Positions 43,594-54,689 of a DNA stretch of 64,000 nt are shown in pieces. Source of the DNA: Cricetomys ansorgei (lineage: Eukaryota > Chordata > Mammalia > Rodentia > Nesomyidae); assembly GCA_026225945.1 (NCBI GenBank), contig JAMJFZ010001657.1, forward strand, positions 1,994,501 to 2,058,500, read 5' to 3'. The notes below the pieces were generated by a model. The model saw only the letters and a list, made by a program, of their open reading frames with translations, had not been told where the DNA came from and did no database searches. A program made the position numbers and the translations under genes. Each line of letters begins with the position of its first letter. Position 1 is the first letter of the stretch.

Positions 43594-45090
43594 GTAAAAG
43601 ACTCAGAGGCTCAGAGGCTGAGCTCTATGGCTTTCTGGAAATGAACATAATAGATTGGCTTCACAGAAGTTTGTTGAACTGTAGTCGAGAATGATCTAGC
43701 CAAGCTGTTTGTGATTTTGCTTACATGGATCAACTTCCCCAGCCAGTTCTGGGTCGTTAGAGCAGGCAGAGTGATGATGCAGGTCTGTGCTTGTGCCATG
43801 CTGCCTCTCTCATCGCCCAACGCCACAGACAAAACAGGTGGCAAGAGGTCGTAATTTAGTATGAGTGTGACTGTAGCCTTCAGTGATTCAGCTTTTTTTT
43901 TTTTTCTTTCCTATGGCAATAAATTTTAGGTGGCTTTCCATGACTTGTTTCTGGCTTAAAGTGAGGAGGAGGTAGATTCAGAGCTTGGAACTAGTCTTAG
44001 GGTAGTTAATCTTAAAGCCTTCCCCTTGGGGTAGGAAACGCCCATGAGTTCATGGGGTTGACTTTGAAAGAGAACTGACTGAGAGCATAAGGAGGCCCCT
44101 CTACTCACCCTTTGCAGCCACATGGGACTGAATGAGGAGACAAAGAAGTGTTTGAGGAACCTGTACACTGCAGGCTTGGGGGCAGAGGAGAGTGGTGGCT
44201 GTTGCTGGCTCATGTGTAACCATATTAACCAGGTCAGAGAGCCATGTGGGCTGGGCTTACAGCCCAGGAGGGGATAGTGAGTTGTGTTCTGATGAGGAAG
44301 GTAGTCCAGGAAAGATGATGTCAGAGACAGAGGGTCCCAATGAGGCTCAATCAAGAGCAAATGGATTTTCTCAGTGCCTCACAGCCAACTTTCTTTGGCT
44401 GATAATGATCTTCAGGCTGGAGACTGAGTTGACAGTTGGTACATCTGTTCAAACTTTACCTACCCGTTGTTTATCAGGCCATTCTTACATGCCAGCCGCC
44501 ATGCAGTTCAGAGACGAGCCCAAGGTATGGAGAGAATGAGTTTTGCAGACAAGCTAGAGCAGCACACACTCTGCTTTTCACTTGTGAGGAAAGCTAGCAC
44601 AGAATAGAGTACAAAAAGGGAAAGACGGCCTTTCCCAGGGCCAAGAGAGGATCCCATGGAAATGCTTGGATCCTGTGCTGAGTAGGAGTTTGTCCCCTGA
44701 GAAGTGAAGTGAGAACCATTCCTGTGTAGGCAGAGCCCGTGCCAGCATGTGGAAGTGTATGGACATCACCCACTCATTTATAGGATGATCAGCATTCAGT
44801 GCAGCTGGAGGAATGGGTGTGTAGAAGCCAGAATGTCATAGAAGGAGGAGGCATGGGTGGTCGTGGCTCAGGCACTCCATTTTTTCTTCTTCATTTTGCC
44901 TTCACTGTTTTTCTTGTATTTTGACTCTGTGAAGGTCAGTTTGAGATCTGGTTCAGACCTACCCTTCCCAGAAACAGAACTGCTTGGCTTCATAGCTGTT
45001 CATACTTGTGTTTTGTATCCCTAGTGGACTGGCTTGAAGTCTGCCAGTTAGATGTGTTTAGTCTTTAATGGTTTCTTGTTTGTTTTGCAT

Positions 45091-45335
45091 GTGGCTTAGT
45101 GCTCAGTGCATGGGCTTTGGAGTCACACAGCTCAGCATCCAGGTCCTCTTGTTACTGGATGAGCAAGTTCTATCACTTTCTAGGCAAACTACACAAGGAA
45201 TGGATTATATTATGACACTGTATCTCAGAGGGCTGTTGTGAAGATGGAGAGCATGATACACTGAGGTCTCAGAACTTTCTGGCATACAGTAAATTCTTAA
45301 GCTCTCAACACGTGCTAGCTATGGCTTTTCCTATG
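45091..45335 (+). repeat. MIR SINE
   Basis: 'gtggcttagtgctcagtgca', 'tgggctttggagtcacaca', 'agggctgttgtgaagatg' and 'acacgtgctagctatggc' follow the MIR consensus from end to end. Confidence 0.85.
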
Positions 45336-45355
45336 AAGGTTTCTTAAGGGTTAAA

Positions 45356-45580
45356 AAAATTTTTTTTTATGTAAAAGCTTTTATTTAGGTGTGTGTGTGT
45401 GTGTGTATGTGTGTGCGCATATATATAGTACCTGTAGAGGTCAGAAGAAGTTGTGGGATCCCCTGGAGCTGGAATTACAGGTAGTTGTGAGCAATCTCAT
45501 GTGTATGCTGAGAACTAAATGCCAGCTCTCTATGAAAACAACAAGCACTCTTAACAGCTGAGCCATCTCTCTGTATCTTA
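45356..45580 (-). repeat. B3 SINE with (GT)n
   Basis: (GT)n near 45389-45416, 'tcccctggagctggaattac', 'aggtagttgtgagcaatctc' and 'taacagctgagccatctctc'. Confidence 0.85.
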
Positions 45581-45793
45581 CAAATATTTATGTTTCTGAA
45601 AAGTCAAAGTAACTGGATTAAAAGTTCCAAGTCCGATTTCATTCCAGCCAAAGTATTTGCGAACACTTCATTTTTAAAATTCAAGTACTGGTTTATTAAT
45701 TTAATTACTATTATGCATTGTAATGCAATCTTGTTGATTTGCTTGAGGCATGATGTAGTATTTATACACATTGTCTTTAAGAAAAAGAGGGGT

Positions 45794-46015
45794 GGGAAGG
45801 CTGGAAAGATGGCTAATGGTTAAAAACACTGGTGCTCTTTCAGAGAACATGGGTTCAATTTACAGCACCCACATGGTGCTGTAGCTCCAGATCTATAACT
45901 CATCTTTGACTCCAGATCTAGGGATCCAGTGTCCTCTTCTGGCCTCTGTGGAACACCAGACATGCAAATGGTTCATAGATGTTGACAACATACATGTATA
46001 CATAAAAAAATATTG
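45794..46015 (+). repeat. B3 SINE
   Basis: 'ggctggaaagatggctaatg', 'gtgctctttcagagaacatg' and 'gtgtcctcttctggcctctg'. Confidence 0.85.
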
Positions 46016-46017
46016 GG

Positions 46018-46392
46018 GGGTGGGCACTGAGGAAACAACTTAGTTTGTAAAGTGCTTTCCTTGCAAGCGTGGGGACCTGAATTGGATCCCTAGAACTCAT
46101 GTTAGAAAAAAAAAGTCCATATGTGATGGCGTGTGCTTATAATCCCGGCATTGAGGCACAGACAGGCACACACCTGAGGCTAACAGGCCGGCTGGCCTAG
46201 CCAGTCATCAATTTCCAGGTCCCAGTGAAAGACCTGTTTCAAAAAATAAAACGGAGAAGAATGACACTGAGGTTGACCTCTGGCCTCTGTAGGTACACGC
46301 CTGTTCACACACACGCCTACCACAAATGCACATGCACACATAGCCACCACATACATATACACGCACATTATTTTAAACAAAAAAGAAAAGTG
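46018..46392 (+). repeat. B4 SINE
   Basis: 'gtaaagtgctttccttgcaa', 'gcttataatcccggcattga', 'gaagaatgacactgaggttg' and a CA-rich tail. It follows a B3 directly. Confidence 0.75.
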
Positions 46393-46759
46393 AAAGGCTA
46401 AAAGTTAGCAGCAGACTAGCCCTGGGGTAAGAGATGATGAACAGTGATTCAAATCTTGTTCTGTGTCTACTTTAGTTGAAGTCACACAGTATTAATTGAC
46501 CTGTTGGTGTCACCTTGGATGCTAGAAGATTCTTAGTCATTAGAAATGTTAAACTGTGGCCCATATGCTGGAAGATAGCAAAGCTTCTAGATGGCAGAGC
46601 CATTTCCTGGTTCTCCCACTCTGTTGAACTGTTCATTTTCTCATCCTCAGTACCTCTGCTCGCTTCCCATACGGCGGACAAAGTGGATATGGTTCCAGGT
46701 TCCCTGTGATCACCACTATTCCTTCCATTTTTCCACTGCTGCTCTGTTAGTTGTGCTCT

Positions 46760-46823
46760 GTCTCCAGGCCCTGCTGTCTCCAGGCCCTGCTGTCTCCAGG
46801 CCCTGCTGTCTCTAGGCCCTGCA
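46760..46823. repeat. 16-bp tandem repeat, 4 copies
   Basis: The unit GTCTCCAGGCCCTGCT repeats exactly at 46760, 46776 and 46792. A fourth copy at 46808 has two changes (C to T at position 6, and the last base). It is a small minisatellite. Confidence 0.95.
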
Positions 46824-48155
46824 GCTGATAGATACCCTGTGGGTCCTTGGTAGTACCTTAGTTCTGTTTCTACTTTGTTAGCCAACAGTGTTAATTCTCT
46901 GAGTGACTCTTAGGTTCCAGGGATTGTGCTAGGAACTACAGACCCCCAAATTAGTATTAATACTTTTAGAACCCAAAGTCTATTTTGCAAATAGATTCTT
47001 ATCCATGATAGGAATGAGCAGACCCTGAGATAGAACAGTAGACAGGAACAGATTATAAAGGAGTGTGGGTGTCAGACTGAAGAGCTCTAACCTTATGTTG
47101 TAGACACCAAAAAACCACCACAGCATTTTAAGCATTCTAACTCATTTATTTTTGTGTGGCCAAATGAACACATAGTAGGAAGTACAGGTAAACAAACAAA
47201 CAATCAAACAAAAAAGCATAATTACCTGGGATTTCACTATTAGTAAATATTCTTTAAAAAATTAATTGACAAAAAATGCTTTCATTTATAGAGTACAGTG
47301 GGACATTTCAGGATATGTAGATACTATGGAATGCCTTCCTCAATCTAATTCATTTATCTGTTACCTGAATTCTCATTTCGGGTGTGATGTGAACAAATGA
47401 AACCCACCCTCAGCAGTTTTGAATATGATTTACATGATGACTGACTATAGTCACTGTAGGTCTCAGGACTTAACCATCCTGAGACTTGATGCCCTTTGGC
47501 CAGCATCTGGACAGGTGTTCCTGGTATTTTGCTTAAAGCCTTGAGAGTGCCACAGTTCAATGCTCGCTTGGAAGATTTGTTTTAGAGAACTAATGAACAT
47601 TTACTTTTTGTCTTATTGAATCTTTTGTGCACTTACTGAAACAATCATGCCTCCCCCGCTTCCCTCTAGTGTTCAGTGTGATAAAGTGTGAAGATCTCCC
47701 TTGTTAAAACACCCAGACAAGCCGTAGATAAGCTCAGTGTTGTCTTTAAATCACTGTGAGAGCCATTTGTTGTCTTTGTACCTTTGTCTGTTCATGGCTG
47801 AGCCGGGCCTGTGGCTTTTCTTTCTTGTGCAGTTAACACTTGCTGAGCTTCTGTCTTGGGGCCGACTGTGTGATATGACAAGGAGATTGTTGGTATTTAT
47901 TTGACTCTGCATTCTTTGTGGTAGTAAATAGACTTCCCACGCTTACCCTTTTGAGCACTGTGGTATTTATCACATTATCAAGCTTTTCTTCCAAGCAAGG
48001 ATTTCAAAGTTAGGTTTAAATCCGCGAGGGATCTAGTCAGCTGCTTTTCTTTTCTAGGGAGTCTCTCTCGAAGTAAATGTATATATCTGTGAAGTATAGT
48101 TGAGTCCTTCTAAAAACAGGCTGCCACTAATGGATCGTTTCTCTGTCACAAACAG

Positions 48156-48243
48156 AAGCCGGCAAACACTGAAAGTCAGAGAGCACAGTGTGTTGGGACC
48201 CTACGTGGATGGACTTTCTAAACTGGCTGTCACAAGCTACAAG
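48156..48243 (+). CDS. Kif13b: KIF13B exon 7
   Basis: This is 88 nt. Acceptor 'aaacag', donor 'aag|gtaacg'. The first base completes Gly166 (GG|A); then [20 protein letters not shown] and SKLAVTSYK (167-195). LKVREH...GPYVDGL is the hallmark strand and loop before helix alpha2b in kinesin-3 heads. The exon ends on a codon boundary (phase 0). It has no ORF of its own on the track scale but fits perfectly between exons 6 and 8. Confidence 0.97.
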
Positions 48244-48316
48244 GTAACGGCATCCTTTCTATAAGCTGCTTTAATTTACTATCATTTTGGCTTGTTACAT
48301 ATCTTTATTTTCTAAA

Positions 48317-48516
48317 ACTCTTACTATCTTTATTTAATGTGTAAGAGTGTTTTGCCTGCATGAAGCCGCCTATACACTATGTGTGTGCCTGGCGCCCCTG
48401 GAGGCCAGAAGAGGGTGTTGGATACCCTGGAACTAGAGTTACAGACAGTTTTGTGAGCTGCTGTATGGGTGCTGGGAATTGAACTCAGGTTTTCTGGAGC
48501 CATCTTTCCAGCCCTG
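48317..48516 (-). repeat. B3 SINE
   Basis: 'gtaagagtgttttgcctgca', 'ggaggccagaagagggtgtt' and 'ggagccatctttccagccct'. Confidence 0.85.
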
Positions 48517-49414
48517 GGTTATATTTTTAAAATTAAATTTACAATACCATCATTTAATAACTCACTTTCTACAAAAAATTTTAATAGTGAGATGGAGGCT
48601 AGTCAGTAAATGCCAGGTAAATACTGTGGGGCCTCTGGGTTGTCAGAACTAATGAATCCAGAATGAGCTTTGGAAAGTCCTAGAAAATGTTTTGCAGCTA
48701 ATGATTTTACTTTTCGAGTATTTGTTGTGTTGAAGTTTTTCCTAGATATCATTCTTTTAAATTTATACAGCAAAGGTATAATTATACGACTTATTAACTA
48801 TTTGTCAGTTTGAAGATTGTGTTCAAGTATATACATCATAACAATATAACAGGATTTAAGTCTTGTTTCTGTATGGATTATTGCATGTTCTGTTGTTATG
48901 CATCCTTAGTGTCTAGGAAATGCCTGGTGTATAGTGGGTATTTTCAATATACATAAGAGTAAATGAATCAAAGAATAAGCAGTGTTTTAAACAATGCTTT
49001 TCTGTTAAAGAAGTCTGAACTAGGCACTCTGGGACTGGATTGATGGCTCCAAGCTGTTGGTAGGAACCTCAGGTCCTTCCCCACTCTGCAGGGAGATGCT
49101 GTAGTGCCTGTGCTCTCCTAAGCCCTTTACAACAGAGATATGATGGCATCCCTGCCTCCATTAAGGAGGATCACCCAGATGGTCCATGTTACACTTTAGT
49201 TAATTGTGGCTGGGCTGGGCTGCAAAGATGTCTGGGAAATGCAGCCTCTTGGCTCTGCCACAGCAGGCTTAGCGGAAGAGAGGGCTCCTTCACTGGAAAG
49301 GCCATGGTGGTGGGAGGCAGTTGGGTAGCACTTTCACATACTCCATCTCTGAGTCCTCACTTCACAGATCCTTGTAGATGACTTTGCTATGTGTGTGTAT
49401 TTATTCATTATTGT

Positions 49415-49488
49415 TTGTGGTGCCAGGGGTTAGACCCACAGCCTTGTGCATGCAAGTCTGCCTCTCCTGGGCTCCATTCCTATCCCAA
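49415..49488 (-). repeat. ID-type SINE fragment
   Basis: 'gtggtgccaggggttagacc' and 'cttgtgcatgcaagtctgcc'. Confidence 0.5.
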
Positions 49489-49564
49489 GAGATGATTGTG
49501 ATGTAATTAACGAAGCTAAACTCAGATTGCTTCAGTCACTGTTTCAGAGCTTGTAGCTTTTGGG

Positions 49565-49712
49565 GGTGAGGGAAAGATAGGGGCTTAGTGTGTTACCCTA
49601 GATGACCTGGAATTCTCTATGTAGACTAGGCTGACCTCAAACTCCCAGAGATCCACTTGCTTTGCTTCCTGAGTGCTGAGATTAAAGGTATGTGCCACCA
49701 TGTCTGGCTCAG
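49565..49712 (-). repeat. B1 SINE
   Basis: 'gtagactaggctgacctcaa', 'actcccagagatccacttgc' and 'gagattaaaggtatgtgcca'. Confidence 0.85.
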
Positions 49713-49737
49713 AGTTTATAGCATTTGGAAAAACTGA

Positions 49738-49968
49738 GTCAGCCCTGGTGACCCAGGCCTGTAATTCCAGCTCTTTAGGAGGCTGAGGGAGTGGGATGGA
49801 CAGTTCAAGGACTGCTTAGGCAGCAGAATGAGTTCAAAGCCAGTCTGAGCAGCTTTTTTAGGCCCTGTCTCAAAAAAGTAAAAATAGACCTGGAGATAGC
49901 TCAGTGGTAGAGCATTTGTGTAGCATGTATGAGGCTCTGGGTTCAGTTCCCAATCCCCCCTTCTATGC
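49738..49968 (+). repeat. B1 plus ID SINE pair
   Basis: B1 ('gtgacccaggcctgtaattc', 'aggccctgtctcaaaaaagt') is followed by an ID ('ctggagatagctcagtggta', 'gagcatttgtgtagcatgta', 'ctgggttcagttcccaatcc'). Confidence 0.8.
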
Positions 49969-50214
49969 AAATCCATAACGGTTTTTCTAGTATTCCCAGC
50001 TTTATGCTAATTTTTTAAAGCAGTAATAGCAAACATATACCTAATGTGTTGGGTGAAGGGGTTAAAGTCATTCTTATTTTTTGTTTTTTATATAATTTGT
50101 TTTGATAATGAACTTGTAATGCTTTTATAATTAAATATACTTCGTTTTTTGGATTTCTGAAGTAGGCGAATATCAGCGTGGTATTTGTGTCCATCTCATG
50201 TCACTTAAAAGTAC

Positions 50215-50315
50215 CATTGTGCATGGCACACCTGTGATTCGGTACTGTGGAAGCAGAGGCAGGAAGATCTAAAGTTTGAGGCTAGCCTGTGCTATCTTGT
50301 AATATCCCATCTGTG
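50215..50315 (+). repeat. B1 SINE fragment
   Basis: 'gcatggcacacctgtgattc', 'gaagcagaggcaggaagatc' and 'gaggctagcctgtgctatc'. Confidence 0.7.
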
Positions 50316-50526
50316 GATTGAGGGAGCCTAGCTTCTAAACTTTTCCATGTCAAAGCTGCCACTTGCTTCTGTGTCTGCAGTAAATAACGTGCTCTAGTTG
50401 GCCCACAAAATGTTATGGACTATTGAATTCTCACCAAAAAATAAAATGTAACTTGGTGTTTATGGGAGAGCAGTCACACTTATCCACAAGTCATGATATA
50501 TGTGCCTGTGACCTGTCTGCACTTAG

Positions 50527-50661
50527 GATATTGAGTCTCTGATGTCTGAGGGCAACAAGTCTCGGACAGTTGCTGCAACCAACATGAACGAGGAAAGCAG
50601 CCGGTCCCATGCAGTCTTCAAAATCACCCTGACACATACTCTGTACGATGTGAAGTCTGGG
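50527..50661 (+). CDS. Kif13b: KIF13B exon 8: switch I
   Basis: This is 135 nt, 45 codons, phase 0 at both ends. Acceptor 'acttag', donor 'ggg|gtaagt'. It encodes [40 protein letters not shown] and DVKSG (196-240). NxxSSRSH (216-223) is the switch I motif that senses the ATP gamma-phosphate; Ser219, Ser220, Arg221, Ser222 and His223 are all present. Being phase 0-0, this is the one exon of the early head whose loss would keep frame, but it would remove switch I and abolish ATPase activity. Confidence 0.97.
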
Positions 50662-51594
50662 GTAAGTAGCTTCTGAAGTGATCCTGGGTTAGCCTGTTCT
50701 CTTTGATGCTAGCTGAAGTGAAGGCCTAGTTCAGACTGTCAGTCAGGACTTAGGATGAAAGGTCCTGACTAGAGCAGAAGCTGCTGTACCATTGCTGCTG
50801 CGTTGTTGGAACACCCCTAGAAGGCTGGGGTCTACAGCAACTCTCGGAGTTATTCCTAAAACTGTAAGGGACTCCAAATGCAGCTGTCACTTATTACCCC
50901 GGAAGTTGTAGAATGTCCTGGAAAACTCAGATTTCATGACCTGCCTGATGGCAGAAAAAAAAAAAGCCAAGGAGGCACTTGACTTCTGCTTTCCAGTCTT
51001 TAGCAAGAGGGGTCTGAAAGAACTTGAGTCATATCCTGAGGCCTGGCTCTGAGGGAGTCTTCAGTCGGCCTCGTTCCCACCCTCTCCAGCGAGAGGACAG
51101 TGGGTCTGAAGCTACACAAGCTACTGACCTGGCCCTGCCACAGCAGCTGTGCACTTTACACTCCAGTGGCTGATCTAGCAGAGACGCCTTTGGATACCTG
51201 CTGCTAAACAGCCAGGAGGTCAAGGGACAGCCCGCACTGGGGAAGCATGCCATAAAATCACCGGAGTGTAGGACGCCCTTTGAGCATTTGCTTGGAACCT
51301 TGTGGAGGTGCAGGGCCTCTGCCATGTTGGGAAATCTTTGCTGACTCACGAATGTGCAGTTTCCTTTCATGTGAGGATTATCTTATGATATCCATCCCTC
51401 AGGGCCTCAGTTACCAAGACTAGAAGACAAAATAATCTCCGGCAAGGTGTTGTTCCATGTTGCCAGTGCTTTCCTTTGCTGAAAAATCACTTTTTACCTC
51501 CCCCATCAAGATCAATGTCAAAAACAAAAAGTTCTTTTTTTTTCAATTTCCCTTTTAGCATAAAACAAAACAAAGCAAATACTGTACCGAAAAC

Positions 51595-51617
51595 TTTTTT
51601 TTTTTTTTTTTTTTTTT
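51595..51617. repeat. Poly(T) tract
   Basis: 23 consecutive T. Confidence 0.95.
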
Positions 51618-51689
51618 AATCAAAAGTATTTTTGATTTGGGAAGCAAAATATCCTTTGTTAGGTTTCTTTTATGGAGATATATAAATGT

Positions 51690-51772
51690 GTTTTTTTGCA
51701 GCGCTGAGAATAGAACCCAGGGCCATGTGCGTGTTAAATAAATGTTCTGCCACTGAGCTACAGCCCAGTCAG
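51690..51772 (-). repeat. ID-type SINE
   Basis: 'gcagcgctgagaatagaacc', 'cagggccatgtgcgtgttaa' and 'tgccactgagctacagccca'. Confidence 0.75.
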
Positions 51773-52064
51773 GAAGATAAAGTAGATTTTAAAGAAAGTT
51801 TCCAAATGATCAAGTCTGCAGATTCTGACATTGCTTTCTCATATTTTTGTTTTGCTGATGAAGTAAAAGATAAACATGTCGCATGTTTGTGATCTGGTGG
51901 GGAAAACACCACTGTCTAAGGCCACAGCTGATGCTAGAAAACTAAAGCTGATCAGCTGAATAAGATGAAAATGTAGGAAATGTTTTTGACTTTTTGAGCA
52001 ATTCTGATGTTCGAGTCAGGTTAAAGTTTTTTGTTTTTTTGTTTTGTATTAGCTAAGAATGTCA

Positions 52065-52165
52065 GTATTGTCTCAGGATTACTGGCTAATATTTATGAAA
52101 TTTCAAGCACTGTTTCTAATCATTACACATTTGGTCTTGTAAACACTTTTGCTTATATCTCTGAA
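52065..52165 (-). repeat. Possible MIR fragment
   Basis: 'ctggctaatatttatgaaat' and 'caagcactgtttctaatcat' resemble antisense MIR. It is weak. Confidence 0.35.
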
Positions 52166-52380
52166 AATTTTACTGATCTCTCCAAAATGTCCCATTTTAT
52201 GGCATTTCTCATAACTCCCGTCTGGGTTAGCAAATTCTATAAGTTTTGTGCTAGATGGTAGCTTTCTGCAGTAATGACAGATGACTTTAGTAAAGGATTG
52301 AAATGATAAGCCATTTGAGGAGTCAGCCTGTTTTCCACATTCAACAGCTGGTTGCTAGAGCATGTCGATTTTCTTTGCAG

Positions 52381-52493
52381 ACATCTGGAGAGAAGGTGGG
52401 CAAGCTGAGCTTAGTGGACTTAGCTGGCAGTGAACGAGCCACGAAAACTGGAGCTGCGGGCGACAGGCTGAAGGAAGGCAGCAACATTAACAA
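52381..52493 (+). CDS. Kif13b: KIF13B exon 9: switch II
   Basis: This is 113 nt. Acceptor 'tttgcag', donor 'aa|gtaaac'. It encodes [20 protein letters not shown] and [17 protein letters not shown] (241-277) plus AA of Lys278. DLAGSE (253-258) is switch II; Asp253, Gly256 and Glu258 are intact. [10 protein letters not shown], split across the exon 9/10 border, is the conserved start of the relay helix alpha4. A short ORF runs back into the intron only by chance. Confidence 0.97.
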
Positions 52494-53596
52494 GTAAACT
52501 TTCCAGAGTCACATTCCTGAATTGCCTTATGGAGTTGATAAGAAAAATAGGGGCACATCTGTGGTTATTGGAGTAAGATGATTCTGGAATGATTAGGCAA
52601 TGATGAATAAGCAATTTGGATTTTGTTTCTAGTGTTTTTCCATGGGTCCAGGCTCATTTTCTCATCTGTGGAGTTGTTTGATGGCACTGAGCAGCACAGC
52701 TCTCTGTCAAGTCAGGGCTTCTCAACAATGGCCCTATTGACATTGGGGCTAAGATAACTCCTTGTCCTGGGGTGGAGGATGCTGTGTATTATGGGATGTT
52801 TGATAGAATCCCTGGCGTCCACTCACTAAGTGATGTTAGTGTTCACTGACTCTCCCTTAACCTTCAGTTGTGACAACCCAGCCTCTCCCGCGTGACTTGC
52901 TCTTCCCCATGGAGCATAGTCATCCTCCACTTGAGAACCACTGGCCTACGTTGTAGACAAAACCAGTGACCATCTGTCTCTGAGAAAAGCTCTTGGCTGT
53001 GTGAACATTGTGCCAGCCGCATTGGGCTGCTCCTTTATGTCTGCTGTTGTGTTTGTCAGAGTCTCAGAAGCAAGACTTTATGAAGTAATGATTCACTTGC
53101 TAACTCCGTCACATGCATAGTTCTCCTGTAGGCTAAACCATTGCCTCTCATGGGTTCAAGTCTTCCTTCTCCTCAGGGCTTCTAAAACCATGAGGCGAGA
53201 TATTAACCAGCAAGTGGGGACTACGGAACACTTCCCCAGTACTGGGTTGTGACCAACTAGTGTAGATGTCAGTTCGTTAGCACTATTGCTTTGGTAGTAT
53301 TTCACCTTGGGCATCCTTTGAAGATGTCTATTGCTTATATTATTATCTCGACCTGAAGTTTTACAGTTCATATGTTTTATCTTCAAAAAAATGAAAGACA
53401 AATAGCGTTAAGCATTTTTATTGCTCCAAGTAGCATAATTGCTTCAAGTAGCATCATTCTTCAGATCAGATAGCAAAGTGCTGACCACAGGACTCCTCAC
53501 ATGCAGGTGCAAGGGCACCTTGCTGTCCTTCCTTGTTGACTGATGTGACATTTGATATGCTCTGGTTTGGATGATTGTGGTTTTTGCTCCATGCAG
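52494..53596 (+). other. Kif13b intron 9 (1,103 bp)
   Basis: Bounded by 'gtaaac' and 'atgcag'. I recognise no repeat in it and no alternative exon. Confidence 0.85.
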
Positions 53597-53708
53597 GTCC
53601 CTCACAACCCTGGGTCTGGTCATCTCGGCCCTAGCCGATCAGGGCGCTGGCAAAAACAAAAATAAATTTGTTCCCTATCGGGACTCAGTTCTCACATGGC
53701 TGCTAAAG
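53597..53708 (+). CDS. Kif13b: KIF13B exon 10: relay helix and K-loop
   Basis: This is 112 nt. Acceptor 'atgcag', donor 'aag|gtgagt'. The first base completes Lys278; then [20 protein letters not shown] and [17 protein letters not shown] (279-315). The KNKNK run (297-301) is the lysine-rich loop 12 (K-loop) that in kinesin-3 motors binds the acidic tubulin tail and raises microtubule on-rate. [10 protein letters not shown] is the standard helix alpha5 motif. From memory, human KIF13B has Ser where this sequence has Gly294 (ADQGAG). The exon ends on a codon boundary. Confidence 0.97.
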
Positions 53709-54449
53709 GTGAGTAATTTTCTTCATCCTTGGTTAGCATACTTTCAGTGGTTGGCAGAAAGGAAGAATGAGGAGTAGGTTAATCTCTTCCGGGTACCTTT
53801 TCTCCACCTGTGTTCAGATGTATGGCTTTTGGACTGTTTGGACAGTTTAAGTTTTCAGGAGCACGTGAGATTTTCCTCCTAGTGTTTGGCATTCTTGTCT
53901 TCCGGAGCCTGCATAGGAAGGTGTTGTTGGACCCACAGTGGCCTCTGGAGATTGAGGGGGCAAGAAGGACCCAGTGCTGAGGGGACAGCATGGCCACTTA
54001 CAATGTCCACTGCCTGACTCCCTGCCCTGAGCTACTCTGCCCTGTTCACAGACTCCTTTGTTTGATAGTTTGGGATTATTTCTGTTTCATTCTCCCCTGA
54101 GCCTTTGGTTTCTTTCCCTTTGCAAAGTTCCAGTTGAATGTAGAGTAGTGCACACAGCCATTTCTCCATTAGTGTGAACAAGGGACAGAATGTGAAAGGA
54201 AAACTTCTGTGAAGTACCATGAGGGAACGGGAGGAAACGGAGACCCTCACCTTCACTGACAGGAGAGCACAGAGGTTAGCTTACAAGTTTTTGGGGATTT
54301 CACAATGACCAGGTCCCCTGGGGTCTTCCTCTAGGTGGTGTGGGGAAGTGGACATTAGGCTTTATAATAATTTTAAACTTTATAAAGGTGTCCATGTGGA
54401 ACAAGAGCTTTTGCTTTTCTAAAAATCTCTATGGTCCATTGAAAACAGA

Positions 54450-54655
54450 AAATAGGCAGTGGTTAAAAATGAATTTTACTCTTCTAGAGGACCTGAGTTC
54501 AATTCTAGGATCCATGTAGCCCAACTAACAGATAGATACCTGTAACTCCAGCTCCAGGGGATCTGACTCCCTCTTCTGGCCCCCAAAGGTGCTGAACTCA
54601 CCTCCATGAAACCACACAGATACACATACAACTAAAAACAACAATAATAACAAAA
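54450..54655 (+). repeat. B3 SINE
   Basis: 'gaggacctgagttcaattct', 'ctgtaactccagctccaggg' and 'gatctgactccctcttctgg', with an A-rich tail. Confidence 0.85.
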
Positions 54656-54689
54656 AGGGAAACAGAGAGATAACTTTTTGTGCCTGGCT

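Larger units (their letters stand above)
43594..48155 (+). other. Kif13b intron 6 (4,562 bp)
   Basis: Bounded by 'gtaaaa' and 'aacag'. It has a MIR, two B3 and one B4 SINE, and a 16-bp tandem repeat, all listed separately. The blocks 43600-45090 and 46830-48155 are unique-looking; I see no exon in them. Confidence 0.9.
48244..50526 (+). other. Kif13b intron 7 (2,283 bp)
   Basis: Bounded by 'gtaacg' and 'acttag'. It has an antisense B3 (48317-48515), an ID-like piece, opposed B1 copies and an ID. About 48520-49410 and 49985-50205 are unique-looking. Confidence 0.9.
50662..52380 (+). other. Kif13b intron 8 (1,719 bp)
   Basis: Bounded by 'gtaagt' and 'ttgcag'. It has a T23 run (51595-51617), an ID fragment (51690-51770) and a possible antisense MIR (52065-52165). 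About 50670-51590 is unique-looking. A 113-codon antisense chance ORF at 51029-51370 has no family resemblance. Confidence 0.9.

Noticed and set aside
43956..44539. 115-134 codon ORFs on both strands in intron 6
   Set aside because: Overlapping opposite-strand frames in unique intronic sequence with no family resemblance or splice context.
46472..46885. 137-codon minus-strand ORF with repeated residues
   Set aside because: The repeated residues come from the 16-bp minisatellite; no gene evidence.
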